A stretch of 64,000 nucleotides of DNA. Source: JADKIH01 sp031427625. GTDB lineage: Bacteria > Bacteroidota > Bacteroidia > AKYH767-A > 2013-40CM-41-45. The notes beneath the pieces are model-generated. The model ran no database searches. It worked only from the letters and a program-made list of their open reading frames with translations, and was not told the origin of the DNA. The stretch covers positions 1-64,000 of the forward strand of contig JANPNV010000012.1 of the NCBI GenBank assembly GCA_031427625.1, in the 5' to 3' direction. Positions 36,010-44,476 of this stretch are shown one piece after another. Position numbers and translations under genes: made by a program. Position 1 is the first letter of the stretch, and the number at the start of each line of letters is the position of its first letter.

Positions 36010-38871
36010 ATGATAAAATTGCGGTTATTACCAAGAGCAAGCATTTTTTTACAATGCTTCTTTTTACTTATTTTTTTTCTTCTGATAATAACAGATTCGA
36101 TAGCTCAGGTTTCGCAAGTCAGAGGAATTGTTGTCGGAAATGATCAGCATTCATTACCTGGTGCCGGTGTTTCTCTTCTCTCACTACCTGATTCCGTAGT
36201 AATAATTTCCACTGTTTCGGATACCTCTGGTGTTTTTATTCTGAAGAACTTCTTGCCCGGAAAATATCTGTTGAAAATTTCATATGTCGGTTTTTTCGAT
36301 TTATTTATTGCCAAGGATATTTCAGGTGATCAGAATGCCGGAAGAATTATCCTTCATGAATCGGCAACAACGCTTCGTGAGGTTAATGTGGAAGAAAAAT
36401 TACCTGCCGTTCAATTGAAGGGCGACACGACACAATACAATGCTGATGCATATAAGACAAGTAAGGATGCAAATGTCGAAGATCTTGCCACCAAAATGCC
36501 TGGCATTACAATTCAGGATGGAAAAATACAGGCACAGGGAGAGGCCGTGAAAAAAGTTCTTATCGATGGCAAACCTTATATGGGTGACGACCCAAATGCC
36601 GCATTGAAGAATCTACCTGCCGAAGTAGTAGATAAGATACAAGTGTTCGACAAGAAAAGCGATCAGAGCGAGTTCACAGGATTTGACGATGGGAATACCT
36701 CGAAGACTCTAAACATTATTACCAGACCTCAATTCCGAAACGGAACATTCGGCAGAGTTTACGGCGGATATGGAACCGATGACCGCTGGAAGAGTGGATT
36801 AAGTATTAACTTCTTCAAGAACAAACGGAAGCTATCAATACTAGGAAGCTCCAATAATATTAATGATCAGAATTTTTCGTCCGATGATCTGTTGGGTGTA
36901 ATCGGAACCTCGTCAGCAGGCCGGCCACAGGGACCGAGAGGAGGCCCCGGTGGTAGTGGCGGATATCATGGCGGAGGAAGCGGCAGATATCAGCCGCAAA
37001 ATGATGCTGGAAATTTTTTAATAGACCAGAAAAACGGAATATCAGAAACTAATTCCGGAGGATTAAATTATTCCAATCAATGGAAAAAAACTGATTTTAC
37101 ATTTAGTTATTTTTTCAACCGATCCGCAAATAATTCTTCCGGTAATCTTTTTCGACAGTATTTTATTTCTGACGCTGCAGGTTTAAACTATCGAGAAGAT
37201 AATATTACTGAAAGCAAAAATATTAATCATCGGGCCAACCTTAAATTGGATTATAAATTTGATTCATTAAACTCTGTACTTTTACAACCCCGAATTTCCT
37301 ATCAAAATAACAATGGAAGTAGTACACTCACAGGTACAAATTCCGATGCCACCGGATTAATAAACAATGCAATCAGCACCTATGAAAGCAACCTTGATGG
37401 AGTTTCATTTTCACTTCCTCTGCTTTACAGACATTCGTTTGTTAAAAAAGGGAGGACATTTTCTGCAAACCTTAGTACATCCTATAACAGCAGCAAGGGA
37501 ACTAGCGCACTAAACGCTCTTACCGTGTATTTTGCGGATACAATTCCTACAAATACTTTGGACCAGATATCGGATCCTGACTCACATGGCTGGAATAATT
37601 CGTCGGAGCTAACTTACACGGAACCTTTCGGACCGAATGCACAACTTTCATTCACATACAAGGGCAATTACAACAAAAGCACTTCCGACAAAAAAACATT
37701 TTCATATTCCCCTGTCGAAGAACTGTATAATGCACTCGATACTTCTCTTTCAAATCAGTTTGAAAGTAAATATATATCACAATCAATTGGCTCTAATTAC
37801 CGCCTGCAAAAAGAGAAGTGGAATTTTATGCTGGGGCTCTCCTATCAACTTGCTGATTTAAAAAATGAACAGCTATTCCCTACAGAAAGCATCGTAAATA
37901 AAAACTTTAACAGCCTACTTCCAATAGCCATGTTTCAGTATCGTTTTACTCCGAAGAAAAACATGAGATTATTTTACAGAAGTTCGAACACCTCTCCTAC
38001 TGTCAATCAGCTGCAGAATGTCATAAATAATAACAATCCACTTCTATTAAGCACAGGTAATCCCGACTTAAAACAGGATTGGCAAAACAATCTGAATATT
38101 CGTTACTCTGCTACCTCTTCAGAAAATAACTCATCGGTGTTTTTCTTTCTCAGTGGAACATATACAAAGAATTACATAGGCAATTCAACATTCATTGCGG
38201 TAAACGATACTACTATTTCAAATAGTATTTCATTATCACCAGGATCACAACTTGTGATGCCTGCAAATCTAGAGGGCAACTACAGCCTCCGGTCTTTTGG
38301 CAATTACAGTTTTCCTGTTAAAATGCTTAAGTCAACTTTAAACCTCAATGGGAACATTACCTATTCACGAACACCGGGATTAATTAATAGTGATTTGAAC
38401 TTTTCTGAAAATACGGGCACCGGTCTTGGGTTTGCGTTAAGCAGCAACATAAGTAAAAACATAGATTTTCTACTTTCATCTAATGCATCTTATAATAACA
38501 TCTCCAATTCTATTCAAAAGAGTTCAGACACAAAATACAAATCACTTTATACAAAATTCAAGATTCAGGTTATTCCATGGAAAGGACTTGTGCTTCAGAC
38601 AGATCTTTCGCATCAAAAAAATTACGGATTATCTGCAAGTTATAATCAGGATTATCTGTTGTGGAATGCATCCATCGGTTATAAATTTATGAAGGATCAA
38701 CTTGCAGAAATCAGGTTAAACGTTTTTGATATATTGAAACAAAACAAAAGCATCACCAGGAATTCCACCGATTCCTATTTAGAAGATGTTCAGTCAAACG
38801 TACTTGAACAATATTTTATGTTGACGTTCACCTACAATCTTAAATATTTTAAGATGGATCCCGCTAAATGA
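36010..38871 (+). CDS. outer-membrane beta-barrel protein with CarboxypepD_reg-like domain (TonB-receptor-like)
   Basis: A 953-aa outer-membrane protein. A signal peptide covers about residues 1-33. A CarboxypepD_reg-like domain (about 36-115, VRGIVVGNDQHSLPGAGVSLL...ISYVGF) is followed by a plug-like region (about 130-235) with LPAEVVDKIQVFDKKSDQSEF and NIITR. The remaining ~700 residues are amphipathic strands of the outer-membrane beta-barrel family 3 type (PF14905-like). A Gly/Pro-rich loop (about 305-335, RPQGPRGGPGGSGGYHGGG) is inserted after the first strands. No SusD partner is present, so it is not a standard SusCD pair. The substrate is unknown. The last strand ends TFTYNLKYFKMDPAK. 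Confidence 0.88.
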   Translation: MIKLRLLPRASIFLQCFFLLIFFLLIITDSIAQVSQVRGIVVGNDQHSLPGAGVSLLSLPDSVVIISTVSDTSGVFILKNFLPGKYLLKISYVGFFDLFIAKDISGDQNAGRIILHESATTLREVNVEEKLPAVQLKGDTTQYNADAYKTSKDANVEDLATKMPGITIQDGKIQAQGEAVKKVLIDGKPYMGDDPNAALKNLPAEVVDKIQVFDKKSDQSEFTGFDDGNTSKTLNIITRPQFRNGTFGRVYGGYGTDDRWKSGLSINFFKNKRKLSILGSSNNINDQNFSSDDLLGVIGTSSAGRPQGPRGGPGGSGGYHGGGSGRYQPQNDAGNFLIDQKNGISETNSGGLNYSNQWKKTDFTFSYFFNRSANNSSGNLFRQYFISDAAGLNYREDNITESKNINHRANLKLDYKFDSLNSVLLQPRISYQNNNGSSTLTGTNSDATGLINNAISTYESNLDGVSFSLPLLYRHSFVKKGRTFSANLSTSYNSSKGTSALNALTVYFADTIPTNTLDQISDPDSHGWNNSSELTYTEPFGPNAQLSFTYKGNYNKSTSDKKTFSYSPVEELYNALDTSLSNQFESKYISQSIGSNYRLQKEKWNFMLGLSYQLADLKNEQLFPTESIVNKNFNSLLPIAMFQYRFTPKKNMRLFYRSSNTSPTVNQLQNVINNNNPLLLSTGNPDLKQDWQNNLNIRYSATSSENNSSVFFFLSGTYTKNYIGNSTFIAVNDTTISNSISLSPGSQLVMPANLEGNYSLRSFGNYSFPVKMLKSTLNLNGNITYSRTPGLINSDLNFSENTGTGLGFALSSNISKNIDFLLSSNASYNNISNSIQKSSDTKYKSLYTKFKIQVIPWKGLVLQTDLSHQKNYGLSASYNQDYLLWNASIGYKFMKDQLAEIRLNVFDILKQNKSITRNSTDSYLEDVQSNVLEQYFMLTFTYNLKYFKMDPAK

Positions 38872-38960
38872 CACAGTAAAATCGGAATATGTAAATACAC
38901 TATTAAGTGACGCAAAAAAACATCCCGATTAAATCCTCAATTAATATTTCCCGGATTTTC

Positions 38961-39836
38961 TTACTTTTTATTTACGAGATACACTCCTGACAAAATAGAC
39001 AACAGACCTATTACATGATAAATCCCAAGGATTTCATGATCCCACAATCCCCATAACACAGCAACTACAGGGATAAGATATGTTACGCTTGATGCAGCAA
39101 GTGCACCGGAGCTTTTAATAAGACGATTAAATAATATTGTTGATATCGCTGTACTCAACAATCCCAGAATAATAATGTAAAATACAGCTATTCCGGACCC
39201 CGGCGTACTAACTGTCCGCTGAATAAAATCACCTGAAAATAACAGAATGCCCATAGGTATTCCCACACAAAATAATGCGAACGCCGATAATTTTAAAGAA
39301 TCAATTTCGCTGAGTTTAAATCGAAGAATGTTTACGCTGAATGCATAGCATACTGTTGCAAGTACAACATACAATGCATATACATTGCCCTCACTCAGTC
39401 CGATACTTCCTGTTTGTCCGGTTATCATGAGTATCACTCCAAATAATCCGATAGCTAATCCTAATATGCGATTGCGACCGGCTTTCATTCCGAAAAAAAG
39501 CAGACCGACAATCAGGGTGAATATGGGAGTCAGTGAATTTATCATCCCTGCCAGGGAACCACTGATTTTTGTTTGCGCAAGCGGGAATAATATCGAAGGA
39601 ATTCCATTACCTAAAAAACCGGTAGCAATCAGATATTTCCATTTTGATTTTTCTATGGTTCTGAAATACCTGATAACAACTGGCAGCATAAACAGGAATG
39701 CGACGAAAATCCGTAATGCTCCAATTTGAATTGGAGTATAAACAATCAGTCCGCGTTTCATTAAAATAAATGAACTGCCCCAGATGACGGCCAGAAAGGC
39801 AATAAGTAAATAGTTTTTATTTTTTTGCGATGACAA
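38961..39836 (-). CDS. EamA/DMT family transporter
   Basis: A 291-aa inner-membrane protein with ten predicted helices in two EamA repeats. The opening IAFLAVIWGSSFILMKRGLIVYTPIQIGALRIF is the canonical DMT helix 1-2 sequence, with SYLIPVVAVLWGLW-type signature in the second half. The substrate (amino acid, metabolite or drug) cannot be told. The first codon is TTG (39836), with no ATG upstream before an in-frame stop. Confidence 0.88.
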   Translation of the reverse strand: MSSQKNKNYLLIAFLAVIWGSSFILMKRGLIVYTPIQIGALRIFVAFLFMLPVVIRYFRTIEKSKWKYLIATGFLGNGIPSILFPLAQTKISGSLAGMINSLTPIFTLIVGLLFFGMKAGRNRILGLAIGLFGVILMITGQTGSIGLSEGNVYALYVVLATVCYAFSVNILRFKLSEIDSLKLSAFALFCVGIPMGILLFSGDFIQRTVSTPGSGIAVFYIIILGLLSTAISTILFNRLIKSSGALAASSVTYLIPVVAVLWGLWDHEILGIYHVIGLLSILSGVYLVNKK

Positions 39837-39933
39837 GATCGAATCCAGATTGAAAATTTATCTGATTATATTTTTGACAGCTTCATTATCCATAAATGAA
39901 AAAGTCTGTAAGCTATTTCGGGAAAATAAATAT

Positions 39934-41205
39934 TTACCTTCTTTTCTTTTTTAACAGCAGTACATGTTTCTTTTCGTGAAATGCACCCTGATATTCGGGA
40001 TCTTCTTTTCTTCTCTGCATATCCACTTCTCTCATGATTACCTGATTCTCCTCAAATGGAGTTTCTGTAATTTCGACTTCTTCAGGAATAGGCAATATTG
40101 GAATTTTTTGACCTATCAGTTTTTGAATTTTTTTCAGATGATAAATATCATTTGGCGCACAGAAGGTAATCGAATCACCTGTACGCGATGCGCGACCGGT
40201 TCGTCCGATACGGTGAATATAATCTTCGTAAATTAGTGGCACATCGAAATTGATTACATGCGTAACATCGCGAATATCGATTCCCCTTGACGCAACGTCA
40301 GTCGTTACCAAATATGGTATATCCATCTCACTGAAATTCTTCATTGCATTCAACCGTGTATTCTGATCCTTGTTTCCATGAATCAGCCTGACTTTTGCCT
40401 CTCCGTATTTCCTTTCAATGTATTTGGCAATATTTGTCGCCGTTGATTTTGTTTTGCAGAAAATAATCACTTTCAAAAAAGCAGAATCGCTGATTAGATT
40501 TTCAAGCAAATTTATTTTTGTCTTAAGATTAGGTACATAATAAAGCTTTTGTGAAACCGATTTCACAGTTATTATTTCGGGGGCAATCCTGACTTCTACA
40601 GGTCCAACCAAAAACTCCTCTGATATCCGTTTAACTTTATCACTCCATGTTGCAGAGAATAACAGATTCTGTCTTTTTCTTTTAATCACTTCTAGAATGC
40701 GACCGATCTGGTTTTTAAATCCCATATCGAGTAGTCTCTCTGCTTCATCCATGATAAATATTCCGACTTCCTTCAGATTCAAATGACCTGATAAATAAAG
40801 ATCCATCAGCCTGCCGGGAGTTGCAACAACAATATCAATCCCTCCTTTCAACGAATCTTTTTGTGACTTCATTCCCGTGCCTCCCACAAGAGCCACAGAC
40901 CGTATATCAGTATATTTTGCAATCAGCTTAACATGTTCGTTAACCTGCAATGCCAACTCATGAGTTGGAACGACAATTAATGCTCGTGGATCTTCACCTT
41001 GAGCGTATTTTATTTTGAATATGACTGGAATCAGATAGGCAGCAGTTTTACCTGTACCCGTTTGCGCAATACCTAACACATCGTGACCTTGAAGTATGAG
41101 AGGAATTGCCTTCTCCTGAATTTCAGTAGGATGTTCAAATCCGGCATCAGCGATGGCATTCCATAGTTGCCGGTTAAGTTTAAAATCTGAAAAAACAATT
41201 GACAT
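39934..41205 (-). CDS. DEAD-box family RNA helicase with DEAE motif II
   Basis: A 423-aa RhlE-like RNA helicase. The Q motif region is FEHPTEIQEKAIP, motif I AQTGTGKT, Ia PTHELALQ, Ib TPGRLMDL, III SATW, V VTTDVASRGIDI and VI HRIGRTGRA. Motif II reads D-E-A-E (IMDEAERLLDMGF) instead of D-E-A-D, confirmed at the codon level (GAT GAA GCA GAG). The catalytic D-E pair is kept, so ATPase activity is still plausible. The C-terminal tail is short and basic (HVLLLKKKRR). Expected roles are RNA unwinding in ribosome assembly or decay. ATG at 41205. Confidence 0.93.
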   Translation of the reverse strand: MSIVFSDFKLNRQLWNAIADAGFEHPTEIQEKAIPLILQGHDVLGIAQTGTGKTAAYLIPVIFKIKYAQGEDPRALIVVPTHELALQVNEHVKLIAKYTDIRSVALVGGTGMKSQKDSLKGGIDIVVATPGRLMDLYLSGHLNLKEVGIFIMDEAERLLDMGFKNQIGRILEVIKRKRQNLLFSATWSDKVKRISEEFLVGPVEVRIAPEIITVKSVSQKLYYVPNLKTKINLLENLISDSAFLKVIIFCKTKSTATNIAKYIERKYGEAKVRLIHGNKDQNTRLNAMKNFSEMDIPYLVTTDVASRGIDIRDVTHVINFDVPLIYEDYIHRIGRTGRASRTGDSITFCAPNDIYHLKKIQKLIGQKIPILPIPEEVEITETPFEENQVIMREVDMQRRKEDPEYQGAFHEKKHVLLLKKKRR

Positions 41206-41274
41206 GAGGCGAAGATAGGGAAGATGTATCAGGTATCAGGATAATATTCAATTAGCTTTCTCAAACCATAAAAA

Positions 41275-41306
41275 AACCAGAAATAAGTTATTTCTTATTT
41301 CTGGTT
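41275..41306 (-). terminator. rho-independent terminator after the M13 peptidase gene
   Basis: AACCAGAAATAAG (41275-41287) and CTTATTTCTGGTT (41294-41306) form a perfect 13-bp stem with a 6-base loop. On the minus strand a T-run (complement of 41271-41276) follows. Confidence 0.9.
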
Positions 41307-41349
41307 CTTAAACTAAATTAATACTTGCCTCTTAATTCTTCAATAATGA

Positions 41350-43395
41350 TTACCAAATTTTGGCTCTTAAAGAATCAGGGCGATACATTTTATCACCTGG
41401 TTTGATACCGAATGCATCATAGAATGGCTGTATATTACTTAGTGGTCCGTTTACGCGGTAAAGTCCGGGAGAGTGTGGATCGGTGATAATTCTCTGTGCC
41501 TGTGTTTCAGGGCGAATATCTCCAGCCCACAATGCGGCAAAGCCAAGAAAGAAACGCTGATCAGGTGTTAGGCCATCAAGCTTCTCTTTGCTTTTTCCCT
41601 GAGCTGTTCGTTTGAATGCATCATAAGCAATGATGATTCCACCCAGGTCAGCGATATTTTCTCCAAGAGTTAATTCTCCATTTACATGGATAGTATCGAG
41701 AACAGTATACTCATTAAACTGTCTTACGATCACATTCGCTTTGTCCATAAACTTTGCTGAATCTTCGCTGGACCACCAGCTAGTAAGATTTCCTTTTGCA
41801 TCAAAATTCCGTCCTTCATCATCGAATCCATGAGTCAATTCATGACCAATTACAGCACCAATGCCTCCATAGTTTACGGCATCATCAGCTTTCGCATTGA
41901 AGAAAGGTGGTTGAAGAATACCTGCAGGGAAAACAATTTCATTATTCGACGGGTTATAATAAGCATTAACAGTTGGTGGCGTCATTCCCCACTGAGTACG
42001 GTCTACAGGTTTTCCAATTTGATTTACAACAAAGTCGTAATTCCATTTAGTGGCATTAACGATATTTTTAAAGAAAGAATCACGATTGATGTCGAGGCCT
42101 TTGTAATCTTTCCAATTATCAGGGTATCCAATCTTACGTGTAATGGCATGGAGTTTTTCGATCGCTTTCTTTTTGGTAACGTCGCTCATCCAATCAAGTT
42201 TTTCTAATCGTTCGTTATAAACAGTCATTACATTCGACACGAGTTCATCGGCTTTCTTCTTTGCATCAGGCGGAAAATATTTTGCAACATAAAGCTGACC
42301 GAATGCATCACCAACCATTGCATCTGTTAACTGAACCATTCTTTTCCATCTTGCCTGAATAATTTTTTGGCCTCCAAGAAACTTATTGTGAAAATTAAAA
42401 TCTTCTGTTACGAAATCATTGCTTAGAACATTTCCTGCAAGACTTAACAAATTCCATTTCAGATAAATCTTCCAGTCGTTGACAGATGTCGACATAACCT
42501 GATTCTGAAGTTCCTTTAAAAATAACGGCTGACCAAGAACAAGGTAATCGTATTTACCGTTGATGTCGAGGTTCTTCATCATCGTCTCCCAGTTGATTGA
42601 AGGAGTCATCTTATTAAGATCAGCAATAGTAACCTTGTTATATGTTTTAAATGGATCACGTAACTCGGAACGCGTCATCGATGCTTTTGCAAGAGAGGAC
42701 TCAATTCGCATGATAACATCTGAATACTTCTTTGATGTATTTTCGTCTAGTCCGTATAATTTAAACATGGTTGTCACGTGCTTCAGAAATTCCTTACGAA
42801 CTTCGGTAGAGCGCGGATCGTTGTTTACGTAGTAATCGCGATCAGGAAGTGATAACCCCCCCTGTCCTAATTGCGGAACGAACACCTCACTGTTTTTCGG
42901 ATCCTGTCCGGCATAGAAAGAAAACATTGGGTTAGTACCCCACTTCTGTAACTGAGCAACATAAGAAAGGATGCTGTTCATGTCTGTCAGTTTATCGATG
43001 GCATCCATATCAGACTTGATAGGTGTTGCACCTAACTTGTCGATTGTAATTGTATCCATTGCACTGAAATAAAAATCACCCACAAGTTGTTCCGAGGAGC
43101 CCTTAGTCTGTCCTGTTTTTTTTGCGGCTTCATCAGCCAGCTCTAGCATATTCTTTTTATTATTCTCGGCCAGTATGCTGAACGAACCCCATCGCACTTG
43201 ATCAGCCGGTATTGGATTCGACTTGATAAAACCTCCATTTGCAAAATGGAAGAAATCCACCGAAGGACTTACAGAGCTGTCGAAGTTTGCCATTTCAATT
43301 CCAACTCCTTTTTTTGCTTCAGAATTTGAGCAGCTCGTAAAAATCAAGCTGGCAACAACACAGGATAAGGCAGGAATCACTATTAATTTTTTCAT
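41350..43395 (-). CDS. pepO: M13 family zinc metallopeptidase (PepO/neprilysin-like)
   Basis: A 681-aa exported peptidase. The signal peptide ends in a lipobox-like FTSC at about residue 22, so it is probably a lipoprotein. The N-terminal M13 domain precedes the C-terminal catalytic domain, which has NAYYNPSNNEIVFPAGILQPPFF, the zinc motif GHELTHGFDDEGRNFD (HExxH) and ENIADLGG with the third ligand Glu. The C-terminus keeps the P-rich YRVNGPLSN...F-type ending (family consensus RVNG-P-x-N). It cleaves oligopeptides in the periplasm or at the surface. Full length for the family. Flanked by a promoter-like box upstream and a strong terminator. Confidence 0.95.
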   Translation of the reverse strand: MKKLIVIPALSCVVASLIFTSCSNSEAKKGVGIEMANFDSSVSPSVDFFHFANGGFIKSNPIPADQVRWGSFSILAENNKKNMLELADEAAKKTGQTKGSSEQLVGDFYFSAMDTITIDKLGATPIKSDMDAIDKLTDMNSILSYVAQLQKWGTNPMFSFYAGQDPKNSEVFVPQLGQGGLSLPDRDYYVNNDPRSTEVRKEFLKHVTTMFKLYGLDENTSKKYSDVIMRIESSLAKASMTRSELRDPFKTYNKVTIADLNKMTPSINWETMMKNLDINGKYDYLVLGQPLFLKELQNQVMSTSVNDWKIYLKWNLLSLAGNVLSNDFVTEDFNFHNKFLGGQKIIQARWKRMVQLTDAMVGDAFGQLYVAKYFPPDAKKKADELVSNVMTVYNERLEKLDWMSDVTKKKAIEKLHAITRKIGYPDNWKDYKGLDINRDSFFKNIVNATKWNYDFVVNQIGKPVDRTQWGMTPPTVNAYYNPSNNEIVFPAGILQPPFFNAKADDAVNYGGIGAVIGHELTHGFDDEGRNFDAKGNLTSWWSSEDSAKFMDKANVIVRQFNEYTVLDTIHVNGELTLGENIADLGGIIIAYDAFKRTAQGKSKEKLDGLTPDQRFFLGFAALWAGDIRPETQAQRIITDPHSPGLYRVNGPLSNIQPFYDAFGIKPGDKMYRPDSLRAKIW

Positions 43396-43419
43396 TTGAT
43401 CTATTTAAATTTAGGATGG

Positions 43420-43427
43420 CAAAATTA
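43420..43427 (-). promoter_or_regulatory. -7 promoter element (TAATTTTG) of pepO
   Basis: On the minus strand TAATTTTG fits TAnnTTTG exactly, 24 bases before the pepO ATG. Confidence 0.6.
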
Positions 43428-43591
43428 AAATTTTAATACGGCTTACCGAGTGGATTAACCTTTCGTTAACAGTAATATTCAACGAATTATAAAGCCTTTG
43501 CCCTTTCACTTAAGTTTATAATTAAATGACTCATACTAAATACTTAGTAATTCTTTATGCTTTAGTAATTAGTATTTTGTTGTAAAAAAGC

Positions 43592-43599
43592 TACGTTTG
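43592..43599 (+). promoter_or_regulatory. -7 promoter element (TACGTTTG) of lptC
   Basis: Exact TAnnTTTG match ending only four bases before the lptC ATG (43604). Transcription would begin at or next to the start codon. Confidence 0.55.
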
Positions 43600-43603
43600 T
43601 AAT

Positions 43604-44164
43604 ATGAGAATCGCTGGTTGTATATTCATATTTGTTTGTGTAACGACTTTGATTTCTTGCGAAAACGATCTGGATAAGGTCAAACTTTACAGTAAAGGGC
43701 AAAAAGTACCTCAGGAATCAGCCAGAAATATTAAAATACTCTATAGTGATTCGGCACGAATTCAGGTTGAATTAACAGCCCCTATCATGAACAGGTATGA
43801 ATCAGATAATTCGTATATTGAAATGCCAAAAGGGTTTCATACTATTTTTTATGACGACAGACTTGAAGTAAAAAGCAGAATGGATGCCGATTATGGAATT
43901 CGATATGAAAGAGAACAAAGAATGGAGGCTAGAAAAAACGTTTCTGTGATCAACCAAAAAGGAGAACGATTGAATACAGAGCATTTAGTTTGGGACGAAC
44001 GCAGTGAGAAGCTAACAAGTGATGAATTCGTAAAGATTACTACAAAGGATGAAATCATATTCGGTAATGGTTTCGAAGCTAATCAGGATTTTACCAAGTA
44101 CAAGATTTTTAACATAAAAGGAACCATATCAATAAATAACGAAATACATGCTAAGGACTCTTGA
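43604..44164 (+). CDS. lptC: LPS export protein LptC
   Basis: A 186-aa lipoprotein-like LptC. The N-terminal hydrophobic segment ends in a lipobox-like LISC (about residue 19), unlike the single membrane helix of the Escherichia coli protein. The LptC/OstA-like beta-jellyroll spans about residues 45-175 (YSDSARIQVELTAPIMNRYE; FYDDRLEVKSRMDADYGIRYEREQRMEARKNVSV; LVWDERSEKLTSDE). It carries lipopolysaccharide from the LptBFG transporter toward LptA. It heads a set of envelope genes (small membrane protein, CNNM protein, PpiD-like) conserved in the phylum. The next ATG overlaps its end by 17 bases. Confidence 0.9.
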   Translation: MRIAGCIFIFVCVTTLISCENDLDKVKLYSKGQKVPQESARNIKILYSDSARIQVELTAPIMNRYESDNSYIEMPKGFHTIFYDDRLEVKSRMDADYGIRYEREQRMEARKNVSVINQKGERLNTEHLVWDERSEKLTSDEFVKITTKDEIIFGNGFEANQDFTKYKIFNIKGTISINNEIHAKDS

Positions 44165-44348
44165 AATTGCCTGGCTTTGCATCACTTTAATAAGCTTGGG
44201 CATAGCCATATTTCAATTCTTTCATGAAGGATTGGAATCTGCTTTATGGATGCTTTTTGTAACACTCGTTGCTGTAATCATGTTTTCGATTAGGCGCAGA
44301 CAACGTATCCGTTTTTCCCAAAAGGACGAAAAGGAATTATATCATTAA
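44148..44348 (+). CDS. small membrane protein downstream of lptC
   Basis: A 66-aa protein with two hydrophobic helices (about residues 8-27 and 32-49) and a basic, charged tail (RRRQRIRFSQKDEKEL). Its ATG lies 17 bases inside lptC in another frame, so translation is probably coupled. Small proteins of this type occupy the same position in other Bacteroidota, but the family has no function I can name. Confidence 0.75.
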   Translation: MLRTLEIAWLCITLISLGIAIFQFFHEGLESALWMLFVTLVAVIMFSIRRRQRIRFSQKDEKELYH

Positions 44349-44380
44349 TATTGCCGGAGATTTAATCTATTAAGATAATT

Positions 44381-44476
44381 ATGCAGGAAACTATTTTTTC
44401 GAAATTCAGTATTGTATTAATCCTGATAAAACTTATCCTGATAACACCAGCGGTAACCGCTATCTTCCATGTCTGA
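44381..44476 (+). CDS. possible 31-aa membrane peptide overlapping the next gene
   Basis: ATG 44381 opens 31 codons ending TGA at 44474-44476. The peptide has one long hydrophobic segment (SIVLILIKLILITPAV). Its end overlaps the start codon of the CNNM gene (44469) by 8 bases, as in coupled translation. There is no homology evidence, so it may be chance. Confidence 0.3.
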   Translation: MQETIFSKFSIVLILIKLILITPAVTAIFHV

